NCBI RefSeq assembly: GCF_016595235.1
Contig: NZ_JAENHL010000006.1
Span: forward strand, 868,001-932,000
Direction: 5' to 3'
Length of the DNA stretch: 64,000 nt
From: Taklimakanibacter albus
GTDB lineage: Bacteria > Pseudomonadota > Alphaproteobacteria > Rhizobiales > Aestuariivirgaceae
The position numbers were made by a program, and so were the translations under genes. Shown here piece by piece: positions 36,952-46,115 of this stretch. Position 1 is the first letter of the stretch; every line of letters starts with the position of its first letter. The notes under the pieces were generated by a model. The model did no database searches. It worked only from the letters and a program-made list of their open reading frames with translations, and was not told the DNA's origin.

Positions 36952-39684
36952 ATGTTCATCGAAACCAAGATGCATCCCCCGCATTTGCGCGGGGCCACGG
37001 TCGAGCGGCCGCGGCTTATCGCCATGCTGGAACAGGCGACGGAGGGCAAGCTCGCCATCGTCTCGTCGCCGGCGGGTTTCGGCAAATCGACGCTGCTCGC
37101 ACAATGGGCGGCCAAGGCCGGAGAGGGCGGCGGCCGCGTCGCCTGGCTGTCGCTCGATGCGCAGGACAATGACCTCGCCCGCTTCCTCAAATACATCACC
37201 GGCACATTGAACCGCACCGATGCGGCGATCGCCGCCCATGCTCTGTCTCTCATCGAGTCGAGCCCGGTCACGCCGGTCGAATCCATCCTCGCCGGGCTCG
37301 TCAACGACCTGTCGCGGATGAGCGAGCCCGTCTATCTGGTGCTCGACGATGCGCATCTGATCGTCTCCTCCGAGATCGCCGTCTTCCTCAATGCGCTCGT
37401 CACCTATGCGCCGCCGGCTCTCCATATCGTGCTCGCCACGCGCGGCGAATTGCCGGCCGAGCTCGCCGCCATGCGGATGAAAGGGCAGGTGGTCAATCTC
37501 GGCGACAATGAATTGCGTTTCTCGCTCGATGAGACCGATCACTATCTGCGTCAGATCTGCGGGCTCGATCTGTCGACCGCCGGCATCGTGGCGCTGCATC
37601 ACAAGACCGAAGGCTGGCCGGCCGGTCTCCAGCTCGTCTCGCTCACTTTGGCGCATGAGCCGTCCCGGGAAAGCTTCATCGCCGATTTCTCCGGCAGCCA
37701 GCGCGATGTCGCGGGCTTCCTCGCCCATGAGGTGCTGGCACGCCAGCCCGCTCAGGTGCAGGACTTCCTGCTGCGCACCGCGATCCTCGAGCGCTTCAAT
37801 CTGGGCCTTGTTCAGGCGGTGTCGCCGGATCTCGATGCCGAGACGACGCTGGCGCTGATCGAGCGTTCCAATCTCTTCCTCATCGCGCTCGACTCGACCG
37901 GCCATTGGTTTCGTTATCATCATCTCTTCAGCGACTTTCTGCGCGGCAAGCTCGAAGCCTGGCCCGAAGCCCGCCGCGCCGATCTGCACCGCAAGGCCTC
38001 GGCCTGGCTGTCCGCCAATGGCTATGTGTCGGATGCGGTGGGCCACGCGCTCGCCGCCGGCGACAAGGACATGGCCGCCGATCTGGTCGAGAAATGCGCG
38101 ACGCCCATCATCATGCTGGGCCATCTGCCGCTGGTGATGGAATGGCTGAACCGCCTGCCGCCCGAGCTCGTCGCGGCCCGGCCGCGCCTCCTGCTGACGC
38201 GGGTCTGGGCGCATTTCCAGACCGGCCGCTCGCGGGACGGCGTGCGCGTCCTCAAGCAGGCGAAGCAGTTGGTCGCCAGGCTCCGCCGCGACGGCGCTCT
38301 CGATGAGAAGACCGTCCGCGCGCTTCAGGCCGAATTGCGGACGCTCACCGCAGGCGTCGTCAGCGGCGCCGACTGGCCGCGCATGGCGACAAAGCTCGCC
38401 GACCGCTGGCTGGCCGATTATCCCGAAGGCGAGCCTTTCGCCCATGGCACTTTGAGCAATATCAGCGCATTCGCGCATTTCTCGCTGGGCGAGCTCGACG
38501 CGGCGCGCCTTGCCGCGCTCAAGGGGCGCGACTATCACACCATCGCTCATTCGATCTTCGGCATCATCTATGCCGATCTGATCTTGGGCCTTGTCGAATT
38601 GTCGGCCGGAAACCTGCGCCAGGCGCATGATCTGCTCGCCCGCGCCATGCAGCAGGCACGTCAGGGGCTCGGCGCCAATTCCTATTCGGAGGCCATGTCG
38701 GCGATCATCAAGGTCGAGCTCCTCTATGAGTGGGACGACCTCAACAGCGCCGAGCGCCTGCTGCATCAGCACCGCCGGGTGATCGAGGAATGCGGTCTCG
38801 TCGTGCATGAGATGGCCTGCAAGCTGCATCTGGCGCGGCTCGCCCAGGCCCATGGCCGCCATGACGAGGCGATCCGCCATCTGGAGCGCGCCGAGCAGCT
38901 CGGCATCGAGAAGCGCTACCGGCGGCTCACCGCCAGCGCCCTCAATGACCGCGTGCGTCTGCTCCTGTCACGGGGCGACGTCGCCGCCGCGCGCATGGCC
39001 TTGCAGTTGCGCGGCATCAGTCTCGCCGACAGCGAGAAGGCGAAGACGATCCATCCCCTCGATGAATATGCCCATATCGGTGTCGCCCGCGTGCTCATCG
39101 CCGAGGGCCAGCCCAAGCGCGCCATTGCGGTGCTCGAACGTATTGCCGAGCGTCAGCGTCGCGACGGGCGGCTGCGCGGCCTCATCCAGGTGCGCGCCTT
39201 GGTGGCGATCGCGGCGCATGCGGCAGGCGAGACCTTGCAGGCGCTCGCCGCCACCGTCGACCTGATCGCGCTGGCGCAGCCGCAGCGCGCCGTGCGCTCG
39301 CTCGTCGACGAGGGGCCGCCGCTCAAGGCGGCGCTCGATTTCGCGCGCGGGCGCATTCCCGCCTGGTCGCGTCCCTCGGAGACGGCGGATTTCGTCGAAC
39401 GCATCGGGGCGGCGCTCAACCGCGCCGGGGCTGGGCGTGCGCAGGCGCCGGTGGTGGGGCTTCCGTCCAAGAAGCCCCTGAGCGGCAAGGAAATGGAAGT
39501 CGCATCTTTCCTCATGCGCGCTTACAGCAACCGGCAATTGGCGCAATCGCTCGCCATGGCGCCCGACACGGTCAAATGGCATCTGAAGAACATCTTCGGC
39601 AAGCTCGGCGTGTCCAACCGCACCGAGGCCGTCCTCAAGCTGAAGGAGATCGGTCTCGTCGAACCACCCGAAAGGGTGGGGTAA
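36952..39684 (+). CDS. MalT-like ATP-dependent LuxR-family regulator (STAND ATPase)
   Basis: About 910 residues, starting MFIETKMHPPHLRGATVERPRL; the frame is open for 90 bp more, but the family begins here. The P-loop SSPAGFGKSTLLAQW has K45 and S46, Walker B is VYLVLDDAHL, and the winged-helix part of the NOD region follows (RQPAQVQDFLLRTAILERFNLGL). Residues 400-830 form TPR-like helical repeats. The C-terminal LuxR helix-turn-helix is LSGKEMEVASFLMRAYSNRQLAQSLAMAPDTVKWHLKNIFGKLGVSNRTEAV. Such STAND regulators are switched by a small inducer and ATP. It precedes the deacetylase-ABC operon, which it probably activates. Confidence 0.92.
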   Translation: MFIETKMHPPHLRGATVERPRLIAMLEQATEGKLAIVSSPAGFGKSTLLAQWAAKAGEGGGRVAWLSLDAQDNDLARFLKYITGTLNRTDAAIAAHALSLIESSPVTPVESILAGLVNDLSRMSEPVYLVLDDAHLIVSSEIAVFLNALVTYAPPALHIVLATRGELPAELAAMRMKGQVVNLGDNELRFSLDETDHYLRQICGLDLSTAGIVALHHKTEGWPAGLQLVSLTLAHEPSRESFIADFSGSQRDVAGFLAHEVLARQPAQVQDFLLRTAILERFNLGLVQAVSPDLDAETTLALIERSNLFLIALDSTGHWFRYHHLFSDFLRGKLEAWPEARRADLHRKASAWLSANGYVSDAVGHALAAGDKDMAADLVEKCATPIIMLGHLPLVMEWLNRLPPELVAARPRLLLTRVWAHFQTGRSRDGVRVLKQAKQLVARLRRDGALDEKTVRALQAELRTLTAGVVSGADWPRMATKLADRWLADYPEGEPFAHGTLSNISAFAHFSLGELDAARLAALKGRDYHTIAHSIFGIIYADLILGLVELSAGNLRQAHDLLARAMQQARQGLGANSYSEAMSAIIKVELLYEWDDLNSAERLLHQHRRVIEECGLVVHEMACKLHLARLAQAHGRHDEAIRHLERAEQLGIEKRYRRLTASALNDRVRLLLSRGDVAAARMALQLRGISLADSEKAKTIHPLDEYAHIGVARVLIAEGQPKRAIAVLERIAERQRRDGRLRGLIQVRALVAIAAHAAGETLQALAATVDLIALAQPQRAVRSLVDEGPPLKAALDFARGRIPAWSRPSETADFVERIGAALNRAGAGRAQAPVVGLPSKKPLSGKEMEVASFLMRAYSNRQLAQSLAMAPDTVKWHLKNIFGKLGVSNRTEAVLKLKEIGLVEPPERVG

Positions 39685-39762
39685 AAAGCACCACCCGTTA
39701 CCCGAAAGTGTCGGGACTCCCATGGGTAAGGAGCGTCATCATCCTCTCATCTCATCGGGTGG
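39664..39762 (+). promoter_or_regulatory. Nested CCACCC/GGGTGG inverted repeats before the deacetylase gene
   Basis: CCACCC (39664-39669) pairs with GGGTGG (39674-39679) at the end of the malT-like gene. CCACCCG (39691-39697) pairs with CGGGTGG (39756-39762), with TTACCC/GGGTAA and CCCGA/TCGGG nested inside. The last arm abuts the ribosome-binding site of the next gene. It could be an activator target or an RNA fold. Confidence 0.4.
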
Positions 39763-39771
39763 GGAGTCGCG

Positions 39772-40872
39772 ATGGCGACGGGTTTCGTCTTTCATGAACT
39801 TTATCTCTGGCACAATACCTGGAATTGGAACCAGGTTTTTCCGCCGGGCCTCCATGTCCAGCCGGGCACCCATGCCGAAAACCCCGAGACCAAGCGCCGA
39901 TTGCGCAACCTCCTCGACGTCAGCGGTCTCCTCGACCGGCTGACGATCATCAAGCCGCGACCAGCGACTGTCGAAGAGGTCGTCCGTGTCCACACGCCGG
40001 CGCATGTCGACCATATTCGCGAGATCAGTGCGCGCGGCTATGGCGATGCGAGCCAGCTGACGCCGTTGGGCTCCGGCAGCTACGAAATAGCGCTCCTCGC
40101 CGCAGGTGGCGCCATCGCGGCCGTCGACGCGGTCGTCGCGGGCAAGGTTGCCAATGCCTATGCGCTGATCCGCCCGCCCGGCCATCACGCGACCAAGGAT
40201 GTCGGCATGGGCTTCTGCCTGTTCGCCAATGCGGCGGTCGCGGTGCGCCATGCCCAGAAGGTGCTGGGCCTCGGCCGCATCGCCACCGTCGACTGGGACG
40301 TCCATCACGGTAACGGCACGCAGGCGATCTTTTATGACGATCCGAGCGTGCTCACCATTTCGCTGCATCAGGACAATCTCTTTCCCGCCGCTTCGGGCGG
40401 CATCGCCGAGAATGGCGAGGGCAAGGGCGAGGGCTTCAACGTCAACGTGCCGCTGCCGCCGGGCTCGGGGCCGGGCGCCTATGTCGCCGCGTTCGAGCGC
40501 GTGGTGCTGCCGGCGCTCAAGCGCTTCAAGCCGGATCTGATCGTGGTGCCGTCGGGCTTCGATGCGGGCGGCGTCGATCCTCTTGGCCGTATGATGATGA
40601 CCGCTTCGGGTTATCGCGACTTGACGCGTATGCTGATGGCGGCGGCGAAGGAACTTTGCGGCGGCCGCATCGTGATGACGCATGAGGGCGGTTATTCCGA
40701 GATGTATGCACCTTATTGCGGCCTCGCGGTCATCGAGGAGCTTTCGGGCCACAAGACCGAAATCGAAGATCCGTGGGGGCCGCTGATGGCGCAATGGGGC
40801 GGCATGGATGCCCAGCCTCATCAGCTGGCTGTGATCGAAGAAGCCTCCCGCCTTGTCCAGAGAATAAGCTAA
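39772..40872 (+). CDS. Histone-deacetylase-like amidohydrolase (acetylpolyamine amidohydrolase type)
   Basis: A 366-residue arginase/deacetylase-fold enzyme. The catalytic histidine pair H138-H139 is in IRPPGHHATKD. The zinc ligands are D176 and H178 (DWDVHHGNGTQ) and D264 (PSGFDAGGVDP). The transition-state tyrosine is Y308 (HEGGYSEMY). All active-site residues are present, so it should be a functional zinc deacetylase. Bacterial relatives remove acetyl or larger acyl groups from polyamines and other amines. It precedes a full Liv-type ABC transporter in the same direction, suggesting that it processes the imported compound in the cytosol. Confidence 0.92.
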   Translation: MATGFVFHELYLWHNTWNWNQVFPPGLHVQPGTHAENPETKRRLRNLLDVSGLLDRLTIIKPRPATVEEVVRVHTPAHVDHIREISARGYGDASQLTPLGSGSYEIALLAAGGAIAAVDAVVAGKVANAYALIRPPGHHATKDVGMGFCLFANAAVAVRHAQKVLGLGRIATVDWDVHHGNGTQAIFYDDPSVLTISLHQDNLFPAASGGIAENGEGKGEGFNVNVPLPPGSGPGAYVAAFERVVLPALKRFKPDLIVVPSGFDAGGVDPLGRMMMTASGYRDLTRMLMAAAKELCGGRIVMTHEGGYSEMYAPYCGLAVIEELSGHKTEIEDPWGPLMAQWGGMDAQPHQLAVIEEASRLVQRIS

Positions 40873-40897
40873 GATAGAAGCCAAAAGGGGAAACACC

Positions 40898-42244
40898 ATG
40901 AAACGCGACAAACTCTCCAAGCCGAATGTCATCGCCGGTTCCCGGCGCAATTTCCTGATCAAGGGCAGTGCGGCGACCGCCGCCACCCTGACCGGCCTGC
41001 CGGCCATGCTCTTCGCCATGAACAAGGAAGCGCGCGCCGAAGGCGAGGCGATCCCGGTCGGGCAGTGCGGCCCGACCACCGATTTCGCCGCGCCGGACGG
41101 CATCGAATTCAAGAACGGCCTGACGCTTGCTTGCGAGGAGATCAACGCGCTGGGCGGCATTCTCGGCCGCCCGCTCGAGCCTTCCTTCGAGGACACGGCG
41201 CAGATGGGCGACGCCACCAATGTCCAGGCCGCGCAGCGCCTCGTCGACCGTTATGGCGTCCATGCCATTCTCAACGGCTACAATATCGGCTCGGGCGCGG
41301 CGATCCAGGAAGTCGCCGCCGATGCCGGCATCATCTATGTCCACTACGACACCACCATCGGCCACACCAATCTGGTGAAGTCGGATCCCAATCGTTACTG
41401 GGGCTCCTTCATGGGTGATCCGCCGGAGACCTTCTACGGCACCGGCTTCCTCAAGTTCCTGCAGAACCTCGAAACCAATGGCGAATGGAAGCGCCACAAC
41501 AACAAGATGGCGGTCATCCTCTCGGCCGGCGTCTACGCTTCCAACATCGCCAATGCGGTGAAGGAGCAGGCCGCCCAGTTCGGCTGGGAGATCAATCTCT
41601 TCGAGACGGTGAGCGTGCCCGCTTCGGAATGGGGCCCGACGCTCGCCAAGATCCGCCAGGACCCGCCGGCGGTGATCTGCATCACCCACTTCCTGCCCGC
41701 CGACTTGGCGCAGTTCTGCCTGCAGTTCGGGCCCAATCCGACGCCGAGCCTCGTCTATATGCAATATGGCCCCTCGCTGCCGGCCTTCCGCGACATCGCC
41801 AAGGAGAACGCCAACGGCATCCTCTATGCGACGCTGGTCGGGGCGCTTCAGGACGAGATCGGTACCGCCTTCGAGAAGCGCTACAAGGCAAAGTTCGGCG
41901 AGAATGCCGGGCATAATTCCGGCGCCCAGCCTTATGACGGCGCCTATGTCTGGGCGACCGCGGCGGGACTCGCCGGCGGCAGCGGCGAACCCGGTAACGC
42001 CGACCAGAACAAGAAAGTCGCGGCGCGCATGAGCTCGCTCATCTGGCGCGGCGTCGTCGGCACCACGCGTTTCGTGCCGTTGGAGAACGCAGCCTATTCC
42101 TATCCGACCCAGGTCAACGACTCCTCGCTCGGCATGCCGCACCAGTTCCTGCAGATCCAGGATTTTACCAAGGGACCGGCGCTGATCGCGCCGGCGCCTT
42201 ATGGCACGGCCAAATTCACGCTGCCGCCCTGGATCAAGGCCTGA
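40898..42244 (+). CDS. Liv/amide-type ABC transporter substrate-binding protein, Tat-exported
   Basis: A 448-residue type 1 periplasmic binding protein (Peripla_BP_6). The N-terminus carries a twin-arginine signal (GSRRNFLIKG, R16-R17) followed by a hydrophobic stretch and a likely cleavage near EARAEG. Fold segments are NGLTLACEEINALGGILGRPLE, NVQAAQRLVDRYGVHAILNGYN, and IATLVG-like parts in the C-lobe. Tat export suggests folding before transport. It starts 25 bp after the deacetylase gene and leads the four other ABC genes. The ligand is unknown; an acylated amine or amide fits the neighbours. Confidence 0.92.
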   Translation: MKRDKLSKPNVIAGSRRNFLIKGSAATAATLTGLPAMLFAMNKEARAEGEAIPVGQCGPTTDFAAPDGIEFKNGLTLACEEINALGGILGRPLEPSFEDTAQMGDATNVQAAQRLVDRYGVHAILNGYNIGSGAAIQEVAADAGIIYVHYDTTIGHTNLVKSDPNRYWGSFMGDPPETFYGTGFLKFLQNLETNGEWKRHNNKMAVILSAGVYASNIANAVKEQAAQFGWEINLFETVSVPASEWGPTLAKIRQDPPAVICITHFLPADLAQFCLQFGPNPTPSLVYMQYGPSLPAFRDIAKENANGILYATLVGALQDEIGTAFEKRYKAKFGENAGHNSGAQPYDGAYVWATAAGLAGGSGEPGNADQNKKVAARMSSLIWRGVVGTTRFVPLENAAYSYPTQVNDSSLGMPHQFLQIQDFTKGPALIAPAPYGTAKFTLPPWIKA

Positions 42245-42252
42245 CTAAGATA

Positions 42253-43056
42253 ATGGCCGCCGCAGTGCCGCTCCTGTCCTGCCGCAATGTCGGCAAGTCC
42301 TTCGGCGCGCTGACGGCGGTCAACAATCTTTCCTTCGATGTCGGGGCCGGTGAAATCCTCGGCATCGGCGGACCGAACGGGGCCGGAAAGACCACGCTCT
42401 TCGAGGTGATCTCCGGCCTCAATCCGGCGACGGCGGGCGAGATCCGGCTTGCCGGCGAGGACATCACGCGTCTGGCGCCGGAAGCCATCTGCCATGCCGG
42501 CATTGCCCGCACCTTTCAGCTCAATGCCGGCTTCGACAGCCTGACGGCGCGCGAGAATGTGCAGGTCGGCGCCTATTTTGGCCGCGAGAACCGCGCAATG
42601 CCGACTTTCCGCATCGGCGCGGCGACGAAGAAGCTGGCGGATGAAGCCTTGGCGCTGGTCGGGCTCGAAGCGAGCGCCGACAGGATCACCGGCAAACTGC
42701 CGGTGCTCGAGCGCAAGCTTCTGATGATGGCTTCCGCCATGGCGACGCGGCCGAAGCTGCTCCTGATGGACGAGCCGGTCGGCGGCCTCACCGCCAAGGA
42801 GATCGACCGGGTGATGCAGGCGGTGCGCACAATCAAGGCGGCCGGCGTCACCATCATCCTCATCGAGCATGTCATGCGTTTCCTGGTGCAATTGTCCGAC
42901 CGGGTGATGATCATGCACCATGGCGAGAAGCTGTTCGAAGGGGCGCCGGGCAATCTCGTCAATGACCGCGCCGTGGTCGAGGTCTATCTGGGCAAGGGCG
43001 CATCGGAGCGCCTGAAGAGCTTCATGCAAGCGGCTGGAGCCGTGTCCCATGGCTGA
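42253..43056 (+). CDS. Liv-type ABC transporter ATP-binding protein (LivG-like)
   Basis: A 267-residue ATPase. Walker A is GGPNGAGKTT near residue 40, the Q-loop region is ARTFQLNAGF, and Walker B is LLLMDEPVGGL, followed by the switch histidine in IILIEHVM. The signature motif, normally like LSGGEQ or LAYGQQ, reads LPVLERK, an unusual and possibly weakened form. In heterodimeric Liv ATPases one site may be degenerate. The C-terminal extension (VVEVYLGKG) is typical of LivG. It overlaps the next ATPase gene by 8 bp. Confidence 0.93.
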   Translation: MAAAVPLLSCRNVGKSFGALTAVNNLSFDVGAGEILGIGGPNGAGKTTLFEVISGLNPATAGEIRLAGEDITRLAPEAICHAGIARTFQLNAGFDSLTARENVQVGAYFGRENRAMPTFRIGAATKKLADEALALVGLEASADRITGKLPVLERKLLMMASAMATRPKLLLMDEPVGGLTAKEIDRVMQAVRTIKAAGVTIILIEHVMRFLVQLSDRVMIMHHGEKLFEGAPGNLVNDRAVVEVYLGKGASERLKSFMQAAGAVSHG

Positions 43057-43765
43057 GCCGATCCTCCAGCTGAAAGGGGTCAAATCCGGTTATGCCGGCC
43101 GCCTCGTGCTGCAAGGCGCTGATTTCGTTGCCGGCAAAGGCGAGCTGACCGCGGTGATCGGTCCCAACGGCCATGGCAAATCGACCTTGCTCAAGACCAT
43201 CTCCGGCATCGTGCGGGTGAGTGAGGGCGAGATCAGCCTGAAGGGCAAGCGTCTCGACACGTTGCGTCCCGACCAGGTCGTGGCCGAGGGCGTCATCCAT
43301 GTGCCACAAGGCGATCTGCTGTTCCCTGGCATGACTATCTATGAAAACCTGATGATGGGCGCCTATCTGACGCGCGAAGCCGGATCCGTCGCCGAGCGGC
43401 TGGAACGTGTCTTCACGCTGCTGCCCAAGCTCAAGGACCGCCGCAACCAGGTCGCCGGCACATTGTCGGGCGGCGAGCGGCGCATGTGCGGCATCGGCCG
43501 CGGCCTGATGGCGGGCGGCGAGCTCCTGATGCTGGACGAGCCGTCGCTCGGGCTTGCGCCGATCGTCATCGACCAGATCTATGAGGTGATCTTCGACCTG
43601 CGTCATGCCGGCCTGAGCATCCTCCTCGTCGAGGAGAATGCCGAGCGCATCATGGACCAGGCCGACAGCATCCATCTTCTCGACAATGGCCGCTTCGCCT
43701 GGACGGGCAAGGGCGCCGAACTGATGGCGCGCCCCGAAATCGTCGAAGCCTATCTCGGAGCCTGA
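43049..43765 (+). CDS. Liv-type ABC transporter ATP-binding protein (LivF-like)
   Basis: A 238-residue ATPase with complete motifs: Walker A GPNGHGKST, signature LSGGERRMCGIGR, Walker B LLMLDEPSLGLAP, and a C-terminal ILLVEENAERIMDQAD segment. The ending VEAYLGA is that of LivF. It pairs with the preceding LivG-like protein, and this site appears catalytically competent. It overlaps the livG-like gene by 8 bp and stops one base before the first permease gene, showing a tight operon. Confidence 0.95.
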   Translation: MAEPILQLKGVKSGYAGRLVLQGADFVAGKGELTAVIGPNGHGKSTLLKTISGIVRVSEGEISLKGKRLDTLRPDQVVAEGVIHVPQGDLLFPGMTIYENLMMGAYLTREAGSVAERLERVFTLLPKLKDRRNQVAGTLSGGERRMCGIGRGLMAGGELLMLDEPSLGLAPIVIDQIYEVIFDLRHAGLSILLVEENAERIMDQADSIHLLDNGRFAWTGKGAELMARPEIVEAYLGA

Positions 43766-43766
43766 C

Positions 43767-44645
43767 ATGGATGTGGTGATCCAGATCATTGCTTCCGGCC
43801 TGACGCTCGGCGCCATGTATGCGGTGGCGACCGTCGGCCTGTCGCTCGTTTATGGCTCGCTCAACATGCTCAATATGGCGCATGGCGCGTTGCTGACGCT
43901 GGGCGGCTATATGTGCTACGCGGCGATCACCCATCTGGGTTTCCATCCGGTCCTCGGGCTGGCGGCGGCCGCACTCGTCTGCGCTTTGGCCGGGCTCGCG
44001 ATCTATGTCTTCGCCACCTTGCCGCTGCTCCGGGCCGAGAATTTCGAGACCAATATCTTCATCGCCACCATCGGTATCGGCGCCGTCATCGAGAGCCTGA
44101 TGCTGAAGAGCTTCGGGCCTTATCCGATTCCGCAACCGCTCGCGGTCTCGGGCTCGGTGGTGATCGGCAACGTCCACATCCCGCTGCAGAACATCATGAT
44201 CCTCCTGACCGCGCTGGTGGCCATGACGGCTGTCGCCCTTCTGCTCCAGAAGACCAGGGCAGGGCGTGCCATCCGCGCCACCTCGATGAGCCGTGACGCC
44301 GCCCAGCTGATGGGGGTGCGCGTCGGCCAGATCTATGCGCAGGTCCTGGCGCTCTCGGGCGGCCTCGCGGCCATATCGGGCGTCATGATCAGCTCGATCG
44401 CCACGCTGACGCCGGTGATGGGCGGCGATCCGATGCTCAAGGCCTTCATCATCTGCATCGTCGCCGGCCTCGGCAATGTCTATGGCGCGGTGCTGGCGGC
44501 GATCGTGCTGGGGCTCCTCGAAGCGGCGACGCAATATGTCCTGGGCGTGCGCTGGAGCTTCGCCACCCTGCTTCTTCTCGTCATCCTGGTATTGATCTGG
44601 CGGCCTTATGGCCTGTTCGGGCGCCAGCAAGTGGTGCGCCTATGA
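43767..44645 (+). CDS. Liv-type ABC transporter permease (LivH-like)
   Basis: A 292-residue membrane protein with about eight hydrophobic segments. LivH features are LTLGAMYAVATVGLSLVYGSLNMLNMAHGALLTLGGY, the loop TRAGRAIRATSMSRDAAQLMGV (the EAA-like coupling loop), and VAGLGNVYGAVLAAIVLGLLEAATQYVLG near the C-terminus. It forms the channel with the LivM-like partner, whose start overlaps its stop by 4 bp. Confidence 0.95.
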   Translation: MDVVIQIIASGLTLGAMYAVATVGLSLVYGSLNMLNMAHGALLTLGGYMCYAAITHLGFHPVLGLAAAALVCALAGLAIYVFATLPLLRAENFETNIFIATIGIGAVIESLMLKSFGPYPIPQPLAVSGSVVIGNVHIPLQNIMILLTALVAMTAVALLLQKTRAGRAIRATSMSRDAAQLMGVRVGQIYAQVLALSGGLAAISGVMISSIATLTPVMGGDPMLKAFIICIVAGLGNVYGAVLAAIVLGLLEAATQYVLGVRWSFATLLLLVILVLIWRPYGLFGRQQVVRL

Positions 44646-45628
44646 CGCCGATCCGTCGCGATATCCTCATCGGCCTCATTTGTATCGCCGTGGCACTCAT
44701 CGTGCCCTTCGTTTTCGGCGGGCGTTATGTGGTGACCCAGGCGACGGTCTTCTTCGTCTGGGCGATCGTCGTCGTTCAATGGAATCTCGTACTGGGCGTC
44801 GGCGGCATCTTCTCGCTGGCCCAGATGGCGCTGTTCGCCATTGGTGGTTACGCCACCGCGATGCTCGGCTTCTATCTGAAGGTGCCGATGCTCGTCGCTA
44901 TTCCTCTGGGCGGCCTGATCGCCGTCGTCGCCGGTATGATCATCGGGCTCGCCTGTCTTAGATTGCGCGGTCCCTATGTGGCGCTGCTGACGCTCGCCAT
45001 CGCGCAGGTGATGTATGTGCTGATCGTCAATGACACGGGCTGCTTCACCAATGTCTCGGGCTGCATGCCGCTTTTCGGCGGCGTGCGCGGTATCGGCCAG
45101 TTCGGCGATCTGGGTTTTCGCTCGCTCTTCCCATCGAAATGGTACATCGCGCATTATTATGTGGCGCTGGGATTGCTGGCACTTGCCTTCGTCTTTTCGG
45201 TCGCCGTAATCCGCGGTCCTCTGGGTCTCGCCTTCAAGGCGCTGCGCGACAGCCCGGGCTATGCGCTGTCGCGCGGCATCAGCCGGTTCAAATACCAGCT
45301 ATGGATCTTCGCCGTCTCGGCCTTCTTCACGGGCATAGCCGGCGGTTTCTATGCCGTGCATTTCCGGGTGATCGGGCCGACGGTCTTCTCCTTCTCGCTG
45401 CTGCTCTTCCTCATCGCCATGATCGTCGTCGGCGGCATGGGCTCGATCTGGGGGCCGCTGCTCGGCGCGGCTCTCCTGATGCTCGCGGATGAGGGCATGA
45501 AGGAGTTTTCCGACTACCGGAATATCGGCCTGGGGCTTCTGATCACGCTCTTCGTCATTGCCTGGCCGCGCGGACTTGCCGGCTGGTTCGACCGGTTACG
45601 GGCCTTGCGGACCAGCAACCCAGACTGA
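44642..45628 (+). CDS. Liv-type ABC transporter permease (LivM-like)
   Basis: A 328-residue permease with about nine hydrophobic segments. LivM-type features are VVVQWNLVLGVGGIFSLAQMALFAIGGYATAML, RGPYVALLTLAIAQVMYVLI, the coupling loop RGPLGLAFKALRDSPGYALSRGISRFKYQL, and GGMGSIWGPLLGAALLMLADEGMKEF. It is the last gene of the deacetylase-ABC operon. A stretch of about 350 bp with lower GC follows. Confidence 0.95.
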   Translation: MTPIRRDILIGLICIAVALIVPFVFGGRYVVTQATVFFVWAIVVVQWNLVLGVGGIFSLAQMALFAIGGYATAMLGFYLKVPMLVAIPLGGLIAVVAGMIIGLACLRLRGPYVALLTLAIAQVMYVLIVNDTGCFTNVSGCMPLFGGVRGIGQFGDLGFRSLFPSKWYIAHYYVALGLLALAFVFSVAVIRGPLGLAFKALRDSPGYALSRGISRFKYQLWIFAVSAFFTGIAGGFYAVHFRVIGPTVFSFSLLLFLIAMIVVGGMGSIWGPLLGAALLMLADEGMKEFSDYRNIGLGLLITLFVIAWPRGLAGWFDRLRALRTSNPD

Positions 45629-45974
45629 CGCGGCAACGACAAGTCTTCAAGAAAACAAATGATTAGGCAAATTCCGGATATGCGCGCATAGATTATCCAT
45701 CATCGGCGTCGATAATCCGGCAAGTCGATGACAGAGAGATAGCAGCTCCCGCCTCGTGGCATTGGAGGCTGTTTTGGTAAGCAATATCAAATTTTCCGAC
45801 TTCCATTTATTACTCGCAGATCTGGTCAAGAAGCTGTTGCTCTTGGAGAATGAACCTATTCTTCTTAAGTGCGTTGCCTCTCCGCCGGCATGGCGCTATC
45901 GCCAAAGGGACGTAGGAGTAGAATTTGCTACGAGGCCGGGTCTTCGTTGTTATCAATATTGAGAGGACTGAGCG
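45629..45974. other. AT-richer intergenic region without a supported gene
   Basis: The 346 bp after the LivM-like gene are visibly richer in A and T than the flanks. Short frames exist on both strands (45647-45829 minus, 45756-45962 plus), but neither has a convincing ribosome-binding site or a recognisable product. No tRNA or strong terminator is evident. It probably holds the promoter of the small gene at 45975. Confidence 0.5.
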
Positions 45975-46115
45975 ATGGCCAAAGGTCAGATGAGACGTAA
46001 TCGCGAAGCCAAGAAACCCAAGAAGCAAAAGCCGGATCCGATACCGGCATCTTCGCAATTCTCCACCCCGCCGACAAAGACGGGTTTGATCCAGTATACA
46101 AAACGGCAGAAATAG
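45975..46115 (+). CDS. Small basic protein of unknown function (46 aa)
   Basis: MAKGQMRRNREAKKPKKQKP at the N-terminus is followed by a serine/proline/threonine tail. GAGAGGA lies eight bases upstream. The MAKGQMR...EAKKPKK pattern recurs in a family of tiny Hyphomicrobiales proteins with no assigned function. It is highly basic and probably disordered, so nucleic-acid binding is possible but not shown. It lies before a CsbD-family gene in the same direction. Confidence 0.7.
   Translation: MAKGQMRRNREAKKPKKQKPDPIPASSQFSTPPTKTGLIQYTKRQK

Noticed and set aside
36877-38880. A 667-codon open frame antisense to the MalT-like gene
   Set aside because: It is explained by codon bias of the real STAND regulator with complete P-loop and helix-turn-helix motifs.
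45647-45962. Short frames on both strands after the LivM-like gene
   Set aside because: No ribosome-binding site, no recognisable domain and mutual overlap; left as an intergenic region.
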